From Verrucomicrobiota bacterium (GTDB lineage Bacteria; Verrucomicrobiota; Kiritimatiellia; Kiritimatiellales; Pontiellaceae), in NCBI GenBank assembly GCA_003532555.1, contig DOEU01000068.1, positions 1-8,391 of the forward strand: DNA of 8,391 nt, given 5' to 3'. Made by a program: the position numbers and the translations under genes. This document shows, piece after piece, positions 1 to 5,516 of this stretch; position 1 is the first letter of the stretch, and every line of letters begins with the position of its first letter. The notes under the pieces are model-generated. The model was not told where the DNA came from. It was given only the letters and a program-made list of their open reading frames with translations, and did not search any database.

Positions 1-93
1 ATAAATCGCACCTTGATCAACCATTACAACGCCACCCTGAGCAAATGTTGATCCTGTCACTAAACAAACTGCCGCTATTACCGCTTTTTTCAT
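1..93 (-). CDS. Exported protein, N-terminal fragment (signal peptide visible)
   Basis: Only the first 31 codons are inside the window; the gene continues past the left edge. The first 18 residues, MKKAVIAAVCLVTGSTFA, form a classic Sec signal peptide: two lysines, a hydrophobic core, and a T-F-A end suited to signal peptidase I. The mature start would read QGGVVMVDQGAIY. The start is well supported because a strong GGAGGT ribosome-binding site (101-106 on the complement) sits 7 bases before the ATG. The gene lies downstream of metG in the same direction, with a 140-base gap that could hold its own promoter. The short mature stretch is compatible with a periplasmic chaperone of the Skp/OmpH type, whose mature proteins often begin with a 'VxxVD' strand, but 13 residues are too few to call a family. 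I am sure it is a real exported protein and unsure of its function. Confidence 0.75.
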   Translation of the reverse strand, partial: MKKAVIAAVCLVTGSTFAQGGVVMVDQGAIY

Positions 94-100
94 TTTTTGT

Positions 101-106
101 ACCTCC
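101..106 (-). promoter_or_regulatory. Ribosome-binding site of the exported-protein gene
   Basis: The complement reads GGAGGT, a near-perfect Shine-Dalgarno sequence, 7 bases upstream of the ATG at 91-93. It fixes the start of the left-edge gene. Confidence 0.8.
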
Positions 107-170
107 AAGCTCTTTCTCGTTAGGATGCTCCACGTATAAAAATGCACCCGCTAAATATCTAATTAAGGAA

Positions 171-198
171 ACATTACAGTTGAACTCTTAACGTGCAA
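171..198 (-). promoter_or_regulatory. Possible sigma-70 promoter for the exported-protein gene
   Basis: On the complement, TTGCAC (193-198) and TAATGT (171-176) are separated by 16 bases and would give a leader of about 70 bases. This is the best -35/-10 pair I found in the 140-base gap between metG and the exported-protein gene. The -10 box is imperfect and the call is tentative. I saw no convincing terminator hairpin for metG in the same gap. Confidence 0.25.
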
Positions 199-233
199 CA
201 CCAATTTAATGCCAAATCGAATCGCAAATAAGA

Positions 234-2183
234 CTATTTAACAACCGATCCCGGCGGCAAATCGCCTCCAATACTCACTAACTGAAGCTCATCACCCGCA
301 GACGCGGCCAACAACATGCCCTCAGAAATAACACCCCGCAACTTCGCTGGCTTTAGGTTCACCACTACCACCACAGTTTTATTTAACAATGATTCAGGTG
401 CATAATGAAGTGCAATCCCTGCAACAATTTGTCTTTTTTCGTCCCCTAAATCCACCTGTAGCTTTAATAACCTATCCGCATCCTCAATTTTTTCAGCCTC
501 TACAATGCGTGCTGTCTTCATCTGCACAGCCATTACCTGATCGAACGTAATAAGACCGTCTTCACTTGTTGTCGGCTCCATGGTCTTCTCCTTTTTTTTC
601 TTCTTCGGAACTTCTAGTTCCGTCGCTTTAAACTCTACACGAGGAAAAAGTGCATCCGGCTGATTCACCTCTAAACCAGACTTCAACTCCCCAAAAGATC
701 TTATCTTATCAAGCACAGGCACTAACTCTTGCACCCCTAATGCTGATCTTAACTTTAACATTTTTTCTGGCATAATTGGGTGAAGTAACGCCGCACACCT
801 TTGCAGCGCATCCGCAGCTACATACAAACTAGTCTCAACGTCTGCCCACCGCCCTTCTTTAGCCGCAGCCCAAGGAGCCCGCTCTTGCAAATATACATTA
901 ATTGAACGAACCGCGGCCATAATCAATGCCACCGCGCTATCGAGCTTCATATCCCTAATATAATCACCGGAATTCGTAACTGCATCCTCAACTGCCTTTA
1001 AAACTTCGTTTGCCCCTGCTTCAGCATCCAATGTCGTGAGCACCGGCAATGGTGGAATGCGGTTATTACAATAGCGACAAATCATATTTAAAACTCGATT
1101 AGCCACATTTCCTAAATCGTTGGCTAAATCTGAATTATAACGCTTAACGAACGCCTCTTCCGTAAAGCTCGCATCCTGACCCAACTTCATTTCAGCAACC
1201 AAAAAATATCGGAATGCATCGACACCATACCGATCAATCATCTCCATGGGATCTACCACATTACCCAGAGACTTACTCATCTTTGTCCGTCCTGTAAGCC
1301 ACCACCCGTGTGCAAAAATTGACTGGGGCATCTCTAAGCCCATAGCCTTAAGCATGGTTGGCCAATAGACAGTGTGCGTTGTTAAGATATCTTTACCAAT
1401 AAGATGGCATGAACATGGCCATAAGTCATTAAACATTGACTCATCTGATCGATAACCCACGGCTGAAATATAATTAATTAACGCATCGAACCAAACATAG
1501 GTGACAAAATCAGAATCAAAAGGTAGTTCAATACCCCACTCTAGGCGGGATTTAGGTCTAGAAATACACAAGTCCTGTAATGGTTTTTTCTTTAAAAATC
1601 CAAGTGTCTCATTTGCGCGAAAAGCTGGCTGAATGAAATCAGGATTAGTTTCAATATAATCTATGAGCCAATCCTGATATTTACTCATTTTAAAAAAGTA
1701 ATTTGATTCAATTATTGATTCAACTGGGCGGCCATAATCCGGACTATTTTCATCAGTCAGATCTTTTTCCGTTAAAAAACGTTCCGAACTAACACAATAC
1801 CAACCTTGGTATTCACCCTTATAAATTTCACCTCGATCAAATAAATCCTGAAGTGTCTTTTGAACTACATCGGTATGACGTTTTTCAGTTGTTCTAATAA
1901 AATCATCGTTCTTAATTTCTAACCTTTTCCAAAGTTCTTCGAACCGAACCACTGTTTGATCACACTGTTCTTTTGGAGTTATACCTTTTACACTAGCTGC
2001 CTCTTGAACTTTTTGCCCATGTTCATCCGTCCCTGTTAAAAAATGGGTTGGTATATTTAAAAGGCGATTATAATTAGCTAATACGTCTGCTAAGATAGTT
2101 GTATATGCATGACCTATATGCGGTTTATCGTTCACATAATAAATCGGGGTTGTTACATAAAAATGTGATGTATCTTCACTCAT
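234..2183 (-). CDS. metG: Methionyl-tRNA synthetase with fused C-terminal tRNA-binding domain
   Basis: This cytoplasmic class I aminoacyl-tRNA synthetase charges tRNA-Met with methionine using ATP. Its 649 residues fit the usual length for a MetRS with the C-terminal extension. The Rossmann catalytic domain carries the HIGH signature at residues 22-25 and KMSKS at 301-305. The helical anticodon-binding domain spans roughly 340-510, including the conserved QERAPW at 433-438. A charged lysine-rich linker (527-533) leads to an EMAP-II/Trbp111-type OB-fold tRNA-binding domain (about 545-649). The connective-peptide zinc knuckle is degraded: where Thermus-type enzymes have C-x2-C and C-x2-H, this protein has C130, S133, S147 and Y150, so zinc binding is unlikely. 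The start is supported by the N-terminal match to the family; its ribosome-binding site is weak (GAGAG, 8 bases away). A TATAAT box lies at 2257-2262 on the complement. The linker also holds a strong internal Shine-Dalgarno with an ATG and a slippery heptamer, described separately. Identification is secure. Confidence 0.97.
   Translation of the reverse strand: MSEDTSHFYVTTPIYYVNDKPHIGHAYTTILADVLANYNRLLNIPTHFLTGTDEHGQKVQEAASVKGITPKEQCDQTVVRFEELWKRLEIKNDDFIRTTEKRHTDVVQKTLQDLFDRGEIYKGEYQGWYCVSSERFLTEKDLTDENSPDYGRPVESIIESNYFFKMSKYQDWLIDYIETNPDFIQPAFRANETLGFLKKKPLQDLCISRPKSRLEWGIELPFDSDFVTYVWFDALINYISAVGYRSDESMFNDLWPCSCHLIGKDILTTHTVYWPTMLKAMGLEMPQSIFAHGWWLTGRTKMSKSLGNVVDPMEMIDRYGVDAFRYFLVAEMKLGQDASFTEEAFVKRYNSDLANDLGNVANRVLNMICRYCNNRIPPLPVLTTLDAEAGANEVLKAVEDAVTNSGDYIRDMKLDSAVALIMAAVRSINVYLQERAPWAAAKEGRWADVETSLYVAADALQRCAALLHPIMPEKMLKLRSALGVQELVPVLDKIRSFGELKSGLEVNQPDALFPRVEFKATELEVPKKKKKEKTMEPTTSEDGLITFDQVMAVQMKTARIVEAEKIEDADRLLKLQVDLGDEKRQIVAGIALHYAPESLLNKTVVVVVNLKPAKLRGVISEGMLLAASAGDELQLVSIGGDLPPGSVVK
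579..593 (-). promoter_or_regulatory. Internal ribosome-binding site and ATG within metG
   Basis: On the metG coding strand, AAGGAG (588-593) is followed after 6 bases by an in-frame ATG (579-581) encoding Met535. This is a better Shine-Dalgarno than the one at the full-length start. Initiation here would give a 115-residue protein (581 down to 234) made only of the C-terminal tRNA-binding domain, about the size of free-standing Trbp111 or CsaA proteins. AAGGAG also encodes part of the lysine/glutamate linker, so chance is possible. The sequence shows the signal; its use is inference. Confidence 0.4.
591..597 (-). other. A AAA AAG slippery heptamer in the metG linker
   Basis: Codons 529-531 of metG read AAA AAA AAG, which puts the heptamer A AAA AAG in the correct zero frame for -1 slippage, the same heptamer and phase as in E. 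coli dnaX. After a slip the -1 frame reads nine codons (GEDHGADNK) and stops at TGA (562-564 on the complement). The product would be a MetRS of about 540 residues without the tRNA-binding domain. I see no convincing downstream hairpin, and the Shine-Dalgarno-like AAGGAG overlaps the heptamer instead of preceding it, so efficient frameshifting is not established. The run of eight A residues could also cause transcriptional slippage. Confidence 0.3.
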
Positions 2184-2232
2184 CTTTTAAACTCTCATTT
2201 CCGGCGCGCAATGGTAATGGGAACCAAGGAAG

Positions 2233-2247
2233 ATTCAAGCGTTGAAT
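2233..2247. repeat. 15-base palindrome in the metG-hisA divergent region (candidate operator)
   Basis: ATTCAA-GCG-TTGAAT is a perfect 6-base inverted repeat around a 3-base centre. It lies between the divergent metG and hisA starts, within the first bases of the predicted metG transcript and about 30 bases before the hisA ATG. Its position and symmetry suit a dimeric repressor site. With a 6-base arm, chance is also possible. Confidence 0.35.
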
Positions 2248-2256
2248 TTACTATCC

Positions 2257-2262
2257 ATTATA
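2257..2262 (-). promoter_or_regulatory. -10 box of the metG promoter
   Basis: The complement reads a perfect TATAAT in the gap between metG and hisA, facing metG. Transcription would start near 2250 and leave a leader of about 65 bases. No good -35 hexamer is seen at 16-18 bases upstream; that stretch falls on the first codons of hisA. The 15-base palindrome at 2233-2247 lies just downstream of the expected start point. Confidence 0.4.
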
Positions 2263-2277
2263 TGTGAGATTAAGAAT

Positions 2278-3027
2278 ATGAAATTTAGACCCTGTATTGA
2301 TCTCCATAATGGAGTTGTTAAACAAATTGTTGGCAGCTCTCTAAGTGATGGATATGAACCCCAAACTAACTTTACAGCAGAGAACTCTCCCGCATGGTTT
2401 GCAAAAACATATGCTGCCGACAAACTTACAGGCGGACACGTTATCAAACTTGGACCTGGTAACGACGATGCCGCCCACAAAGCTCTTGCAGCCTGGCCAG
2501 GTGGTCTTCAAATCGGTGGAGGAATAACCGCCGAAAATGCTGCTGCTTGGCTTCAATCTGGAGCTAGTAAAGTTATCGTAACCTCTTGGCTCTTCACTAA
2601 TGATGAGATCGACGACTTAAAACTGAATCAGCTTGTTAGAGAAATTGGGAAGGAGAATATAGTAATTGATTTAAGCTGTCGTATAAAAGATGGCAGATAT
2701 CATGTTGTCACTAACCGCTGGCAAACCTTTTCTCAAACTCTCGTCAATGGCGACACCTTAAACGAAATGAGCCACTATGCCTCTGAATTTCTCATCCATG
2801 GGGTAGATGTTGAAGGAAAACAAGCCGGCATCGATCAACCACTTATTGAAATCCTTGCAACACACAGTCCCATTCCATGTGTCTACGCTGGCGGTATTAG
2901 CTCAATAAACGATCTGACTAAAATGCAATCCATTGGAAACGGAAGAATTGATTTCACTATCGGTTCTGCCCTCGATCTATTTGGCGGGTCACTTCCCTAT
3001 CGAGAGGTCGTTGCCTTCTGTGACTAA
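2278..3027 (+). CDS. hisA: ProFAR isomerase, eukaryotic HIS6 type (histidine biosynthesis)
   Basis: This TIM-barrel enzyme performs the HisA step of histidine biosynthesis, isomerising ProFAR to PRFAR (the Amadori rearrangement) in the cytoplasm. The 249-residue sequence follows yeast and plant HIS6, not ordinary bacterial HisA. It has CIDLHNG (6-12) with catalytic Asp8, HVIKLGPGNDDAA (54-66), SKVIVTSWLF (97-106), DLSCR (131-135) with the second catalytic Asp131, FLIHGVDVEG (171-180) and a GSALDLFGG end (229-237). Phosphate-binding loops are GGG (80-82) and AGG (204-206). I chose ATG 2278 because yeast His6 starts just ahead of the same CIDLHNG motif. A longer TTG-start version from 2242 would begin inside the upstream palindrome and has no family support. 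The ribosome-binding site is weak (GTGAGA, 8 bases away). No other his gene is in the window. The gene diverges from metG and overlaps the next, convergent gene by 4 bases. The family assignment is secure; the eukaryotic-type label rests on remembered motif patterns. Confidence 0.93.
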   Translation: MKFRPCIDLHNGVVKQIVGSSLSDGYEPQTNFTAENSPAWFAKTYAADKLTGGHVIKLGPGNDDAAHKALAAWPGGLQIGGGITAENAAAWLQSGASKVIVTSWLFTNDEIDDLKLNQLVREIGKENIVIDLSCRIKDGRYHVVTNRWQTFSQTLVNGDTLNEMSHYASEFLIHGVDVEGKQAGIDQPLIEILATHSPIPCVYAGGISSINDLTKMQSIGNGRIDFTIGSALDLFGGSLPYREVVAFCD

Positions 3028-3737
3028 AAGTCATACATCAACCCAAGAGTAATCAATAGATCATTTTGTTCACTACCCAACACATCTGGCATATTATCAT
3101 AATCATTACGCAACTCAGCAAAAAGTGATGCCGAATCTAGCAATCCACTTTTTAAACCAAATACCAACCATCCGTAATAATCCTCCATCGGCTCTTCAAC
3201 ATTCCCGCTGATTTCAATTTGTGCATAACTAGATGCCCACTCATTAAAATCCCAGTTGAAATTGGCTGAAAAACGATACCCCGTATATTGCGCACTATCC
3301 TGAATACCTCGGTCATAAGTTGCGTTAAAACCTGCTGCCACATCCAATTTTAAGATCCCATTATTCATCACATAAATGCCCAGGTTGGGTCCGAGCTGCG
3401 TACGCAACCGAATCCCACGAATCGAATCATGCAACCCTTGAGCAATTACCGAAGCAAAGTAAGCTGGATTAGAAAAACGAACTCTATATTCGGTGCGGGC
3501 TCGAACTAGTCCTTCCGTTTTTTCTCCTCCTGTCTCGCCCTGCTCGCCATAAAATCCATGCAACCAGTCAGACTCATTCGAATAACTCTCACGCTTAATA
3601 TTAAGTGTATATAATGATTTCTCGGTATTGCCCGCTCGATAATTTGCCCCCAACGACATCTCATTTTCCCATAGATTATCCCCATCCGCATACCCCATAA
3701 ACATTATGCATAAAGCTATAAAAATTGATTTTTTCAT
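3024..3737 (-). CDS. DUF481 (YdiY-like) outer-membrane beta-barrel protein
   Basis: The 237-residue product begins with a signal peptide (basic MKKS, hydrophobic core to about residue 15, probable cleavage after YA at 16-17). It then shows the alternating polar/aromatic pattern of an outer-membrane barrel. The WxxxxSLGANYRAGNTE stretch (23-39), with its G-N-T-E motif at 36-39, is typical of DUF481, the family of E. coli YdiY. The last residue is Phe after MYD, the C-terminal signature recognised by the BAM assembly machinery. The molecular role of DUF481 proteins is poorly known; a small barrel in the outer membrane is the safe reading. The start is supported by GGAGA (3743-3747 on the complement) 5 bases upstream. 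The stop codon overlaps the hisA stop in a convergent arrangement. The gene diverges from the fumarase across 147 bases. Confidence 0.85.
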   Translation of the reverse strand: MKKSIFIALCIMFMGYADGDNLWENEMSLGANYRAGNTEKSLYTLNIKRESYSNESDWLHGFYGEQGETGGEKTEGLVRARTEYRVRFSNPAYFASVIAQGLHDSIRGIRLRTQLGPNLGIYVMNNGILKLDVAAGFNATYDRGIQDSAQYTGYRFSANFNWDFNEWASSYAQIEISGNVEEPMEDYYGWLVFGLKSGLLDSASLFAELRNDYDNMPDVLGSEQNDLLITLGLMYDF

Positions 3738-3764
3738 CTAAGTCTCCATTAAAGATATAACGGT

Positions 3765-3793
3765 AAAATAACGATCCCATTCCATATCAGCAA
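3765..3793 (-). promoter_or_regulatory. Possible promoter of the DUF481 gene
   Basis: On the complement TTGCTG (3788-3793) and TATTTT (3765-3770) are spaced by 17 bases, close to sigma-70 consensus. They would start transcription about 20-25 bases before the ATG. Two ATAACG direct repeats (3757-3762 and 3768-3773), 11 bases apart, overlap the -10 box. Confidence 0.35.
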
Positions 3794-3831
3794 CCTACTA
3801 AACTAACAATCAGTCGTATGTTCTATTCCTA

Positions 3832-3861
3832 TTGTTTTGACCGTCTCATAACTGTTATAGT
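3832..3861 (+). promoter_or_regulatory. Extended -10 promoter of the fumarase-DUF3857 operon
   Basis: TTGTTT (3832-3837), an 18-base spacer, then TATAGT (3856-3861) preceded by TG at 3853-3854 form an extended -10 promoter. The predicted leader is about 17 bases. An 11-base palindrome, ATAACTGTTAT (3848-3858), overlaps the -10 box and could be an operator. Confidence 0.5.
3848..3858. repeat. 11-base palindrome over the fumarase -10 box
   Basis: ATAAC-T-GTTAT is a perfect 5-base inverted repeat around a single T. It covers the TG and first half of the predicted -10 element, where a bound regulator would block polymerase. The ATAAC half-site recurs twice at 3757 and 3768 in the same intergenic region. 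The short arm leaves chance as an alternative. Confidence 0.3.
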
Positions 3862-3873
3862 CTCGAAGAAATC

Positions 3874-3879
3874 AAGGAG
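3874..3879 (+). promoter_or_regulatory. Fumarase ribosome-binding site
   Basis: AAGGAG lies 5 bases before the ATG at 3885 and matches the Shine-Dalgarno consensus. It decides the start and suggests strong translation. Confidence 0.8.
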
Positions 3880-3884
3880 TAATA

Positions 3885-5516
3885 ATGAGTACATTTGAAT
3901 ATACCCCCTTATTCCAACATCAAGGAATCGAGACCCCCTGGCGGCATATTACCAGCGATGGTGTTCGTACCGAAATATTCAACGGAAAAGAAGTACTCAT
4001 CCTTGAACCCGAAATTCTCGAACAACTAGCCTATGAAGCATTCTGCGACGTCTCCTTCTATCTCCGTCCCGAACATCTAAAACAAGTAGCAGACATTCTT
4101 GATGACCCAAACGCCAGCGAAAACGATCATTTCGTTGCCCGCGCTTTTATAGAAAATTCTATCATCTCCGCCGTCGGCGAACTACCTACCTGTCAGGACA
4201 CTGGCACCGCCCTAATCACAGGCCATAAAGGTGCTCAAGTATGGAGCGATTTTAACGAACAAGAGGCCTTCTCTAAAGGTATATACCGCGCCTTTGAAGA
4301 GCGAAACCTCCGATATTCACAAATTGCATCACTCAACATGTTTGAGGAAAAAAACACCGGTAATAACTTACCCGCCCAAATTGATATTGCGGCCACATCC
4401 GGTAACGAATATCACCTTACTTTTATCGCTAAAGGTGGAGGATCGGCCAACAAATCTTTCCTTTTCCAAAAAACAAAATCGCTTCTTACCGAAGACCAAC
4501 TCACCGAATTCATTCGCACCGAACTCTTCAATATTGGCACCGCCGCCTGCCCCCCATATCACTTCGCACTCGTCATCGGCGGAACCTCCGCAGAAGCGAC
4601 CATGAAAACCGTCAAACTCGCATCCATTGGCGACCTCGACGATCTCCCCACCAAGGGCGATGTCACCGGTCGCGCCTACCGCGATCTCGAATGGGAACAA
4701 CGCGTTCTCGAAATGAGTCGAGCCTCCGGCATTGGAGCCCAATTTGGTGGTAAATATTTTTGCCATGATGTACGAGTGATTAGACTTCCCCGTCACGCCG
4801 CTAGCTGCCCCGTTGGCCTCGGTGTTTCCTGCTCCGCAGATAGAAATATCCGTGCTAAAATAACTTCAGATGGTGTCTTCCTTGAACAACTCGAATATGA
4901 CCCTGCTCGCTTCGCACCTAATGAACTTAATAGCGATGCTGACGATGCACCCATAATTAACCTGGACCGTTCAATGGAGGAGATTCTCAACGAACTTTCT
5001 TCCTACCCCGTCTGTACACGTCTTCGACTTAACGGCACCCTCATCGTCGCCCGCGATATCGCTCACGCCCGCATCCAAGAAATGTTAGAAAATAACGAAC
5101 CCATGCCTGAATACTTCAAAAATCACCCCATCTACTATGCAGGGCCCGCTAAAACCCCAATCGGAAAACCATCTGGCTCCTTTGGTCCAACTACCGCTCA
5201 GCGAATGGATCCCTATGTCGATCAATTTATGCAAGAACGCGGTTCCATGATTATGCTCGCCAAAGGCAACCGCTCCAATGAAGTCACCATAGCTTGCGGA
5301 AAGTACGGCGGATTCTATTTAGGATCTGTTGGCGGACCTGCTGCCCTCCTAGCAGAAAAAAATATTAAATCTGTTGAAATCGTTGACTTCGAAGAACTTG
5401 GCATGGAAGCCATTCGTAAAATCGAAGTCGTCGATTTTCCCGCCGTCATAATTGTCGATAACAAAGGCAACAACTTCTTCACCGACATCCTCAAACCCAA
5501 AGGTAAACGCACATGA
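3885..5516 (+). CDS. fumA: Class I fumarate hydratase, iron-sulfur, single-chain FumA type
   Basis: This oxygen-sensitive class I fumarase reversibly hydrates fumarate to L-malate in the TCA cycle or its reductive branch, in the cytoplasm. At 543 residues it matches the single-chain FumA/FumB form (about 548) and not the split alpha/beta form. The N-terminal catalytic domain supplies the three [4Fe-4S] ligands C103 (in PTCQDTGT), C222 (in GTAACPP) and C316 (in GVSCSADR); their spacing equals that of E. coli FumA. D105, H304 and R390 fall at positions known to line the substrate pocket in the Leishmania enzyme. The C-terminal domain carries [12 protein letters not shown] (431-442), with the probable catalytic Thr436, and K460 in LAKGNR. 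A good promoter and ribosome-binding site precede it. Its stop overlaps the next start (ATGA). The gene lies on the strand I infer to be lagging, and its codons are strongly C-ending. Confidence 0.96.
   Translation: MSTFEYTPLFQHQGIETPWRHITSDGVRTEIFNGKEVLILEPEILEQLAYEAFCDVSFYLRPEHLKQVADILDDPNASENDHFVARAFIENSIISAVGELPTCQDTGTALITGHKGAQVWSDFNEQEAFSKGIYRAFEERNLRYSQIASLNMFEEKNTGNNLPAQIDIAATSGNEYHLTFIAKGGGSANKSFLFQKTKSLLTEDQLTEFIRTELFNIGTAACPPYHFALVIGGTSAEATMKTVKLASIGDLDDLPTKGDVTGRAYRDLEWEQRVLEMSRASGIGAQFGGKYFCHDVRVIRLPRHAASCPVGLGVSCSADRNIRAKITSDGVFLEQLEYDPARFAPNELNSDADDAPIINLDRSMEEILNELSSYPVCTRLRLNGTLIVARDIAHARIQEMLENNEPMPEYFKNHPIYYAGPAKTPIGKPSGSFGPTTAQRMDPYVDQFMQERGSMIMLAKGNRSNEVTIACGKYGGFYLGSVGGPAALLAEKNIKSVEIVDFEELGMEAIRKIEVVDFPAVIIVDNKGNNFFTDILKPKGKRT
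5499..5516 (+). promoter_or_regulatory. ATGA stop-start overlap with upstream ribosome-binding site
   Basis: The fumarase TGA (5514-5516) shares bases with the next gene's ATG (5513-5515). A modest AAAGG (5499-5503) lies 9 bases before that ATG, inside the fumarase C-terminus. This geometry favours translational coupling through termination-reinitiation. Confidence 0.7.

Noticed and set aside
170..230. Sigma-54-type promoter (TTGGCA and TTGCAC words on the complement)
   Set aside because: The GG-to-GC spacing is about 16 instead of the required 10, so the elements do not form a -24/-12 promoter.
94..233. Rho-independent terminator after metG, or a small RNA
   Set aside because: I found no GC-rich stem followed by a U run in either orientation; only AT-rich sequence and a weak promoter-like pair.
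2242..2277. Upstream in-frame TTG that would lengthen HisA by 12 residues
   Set aside because: The extra residues have no counterpart in HIS6 proteins, the TTG sits inside the palindrome with no ribosome-binding site, and ATG 2278 gives the family-typical N-terminus.
2184..2277. T-box or SAM riboswitch leader for metG
   Set aside because: The leader from the predicted start is only about 65 bases and lacks T-box or SAM-box conserved elements.
4368..4796. 142-codon open frame on the minus strand within the fumarase gene
   Set aside because: It lies wholly antisense to a clearly conserved fumarase, has no ribosome-binding site and no recognisable protein features; the long frame follows from the C-ending codons of the real gene.
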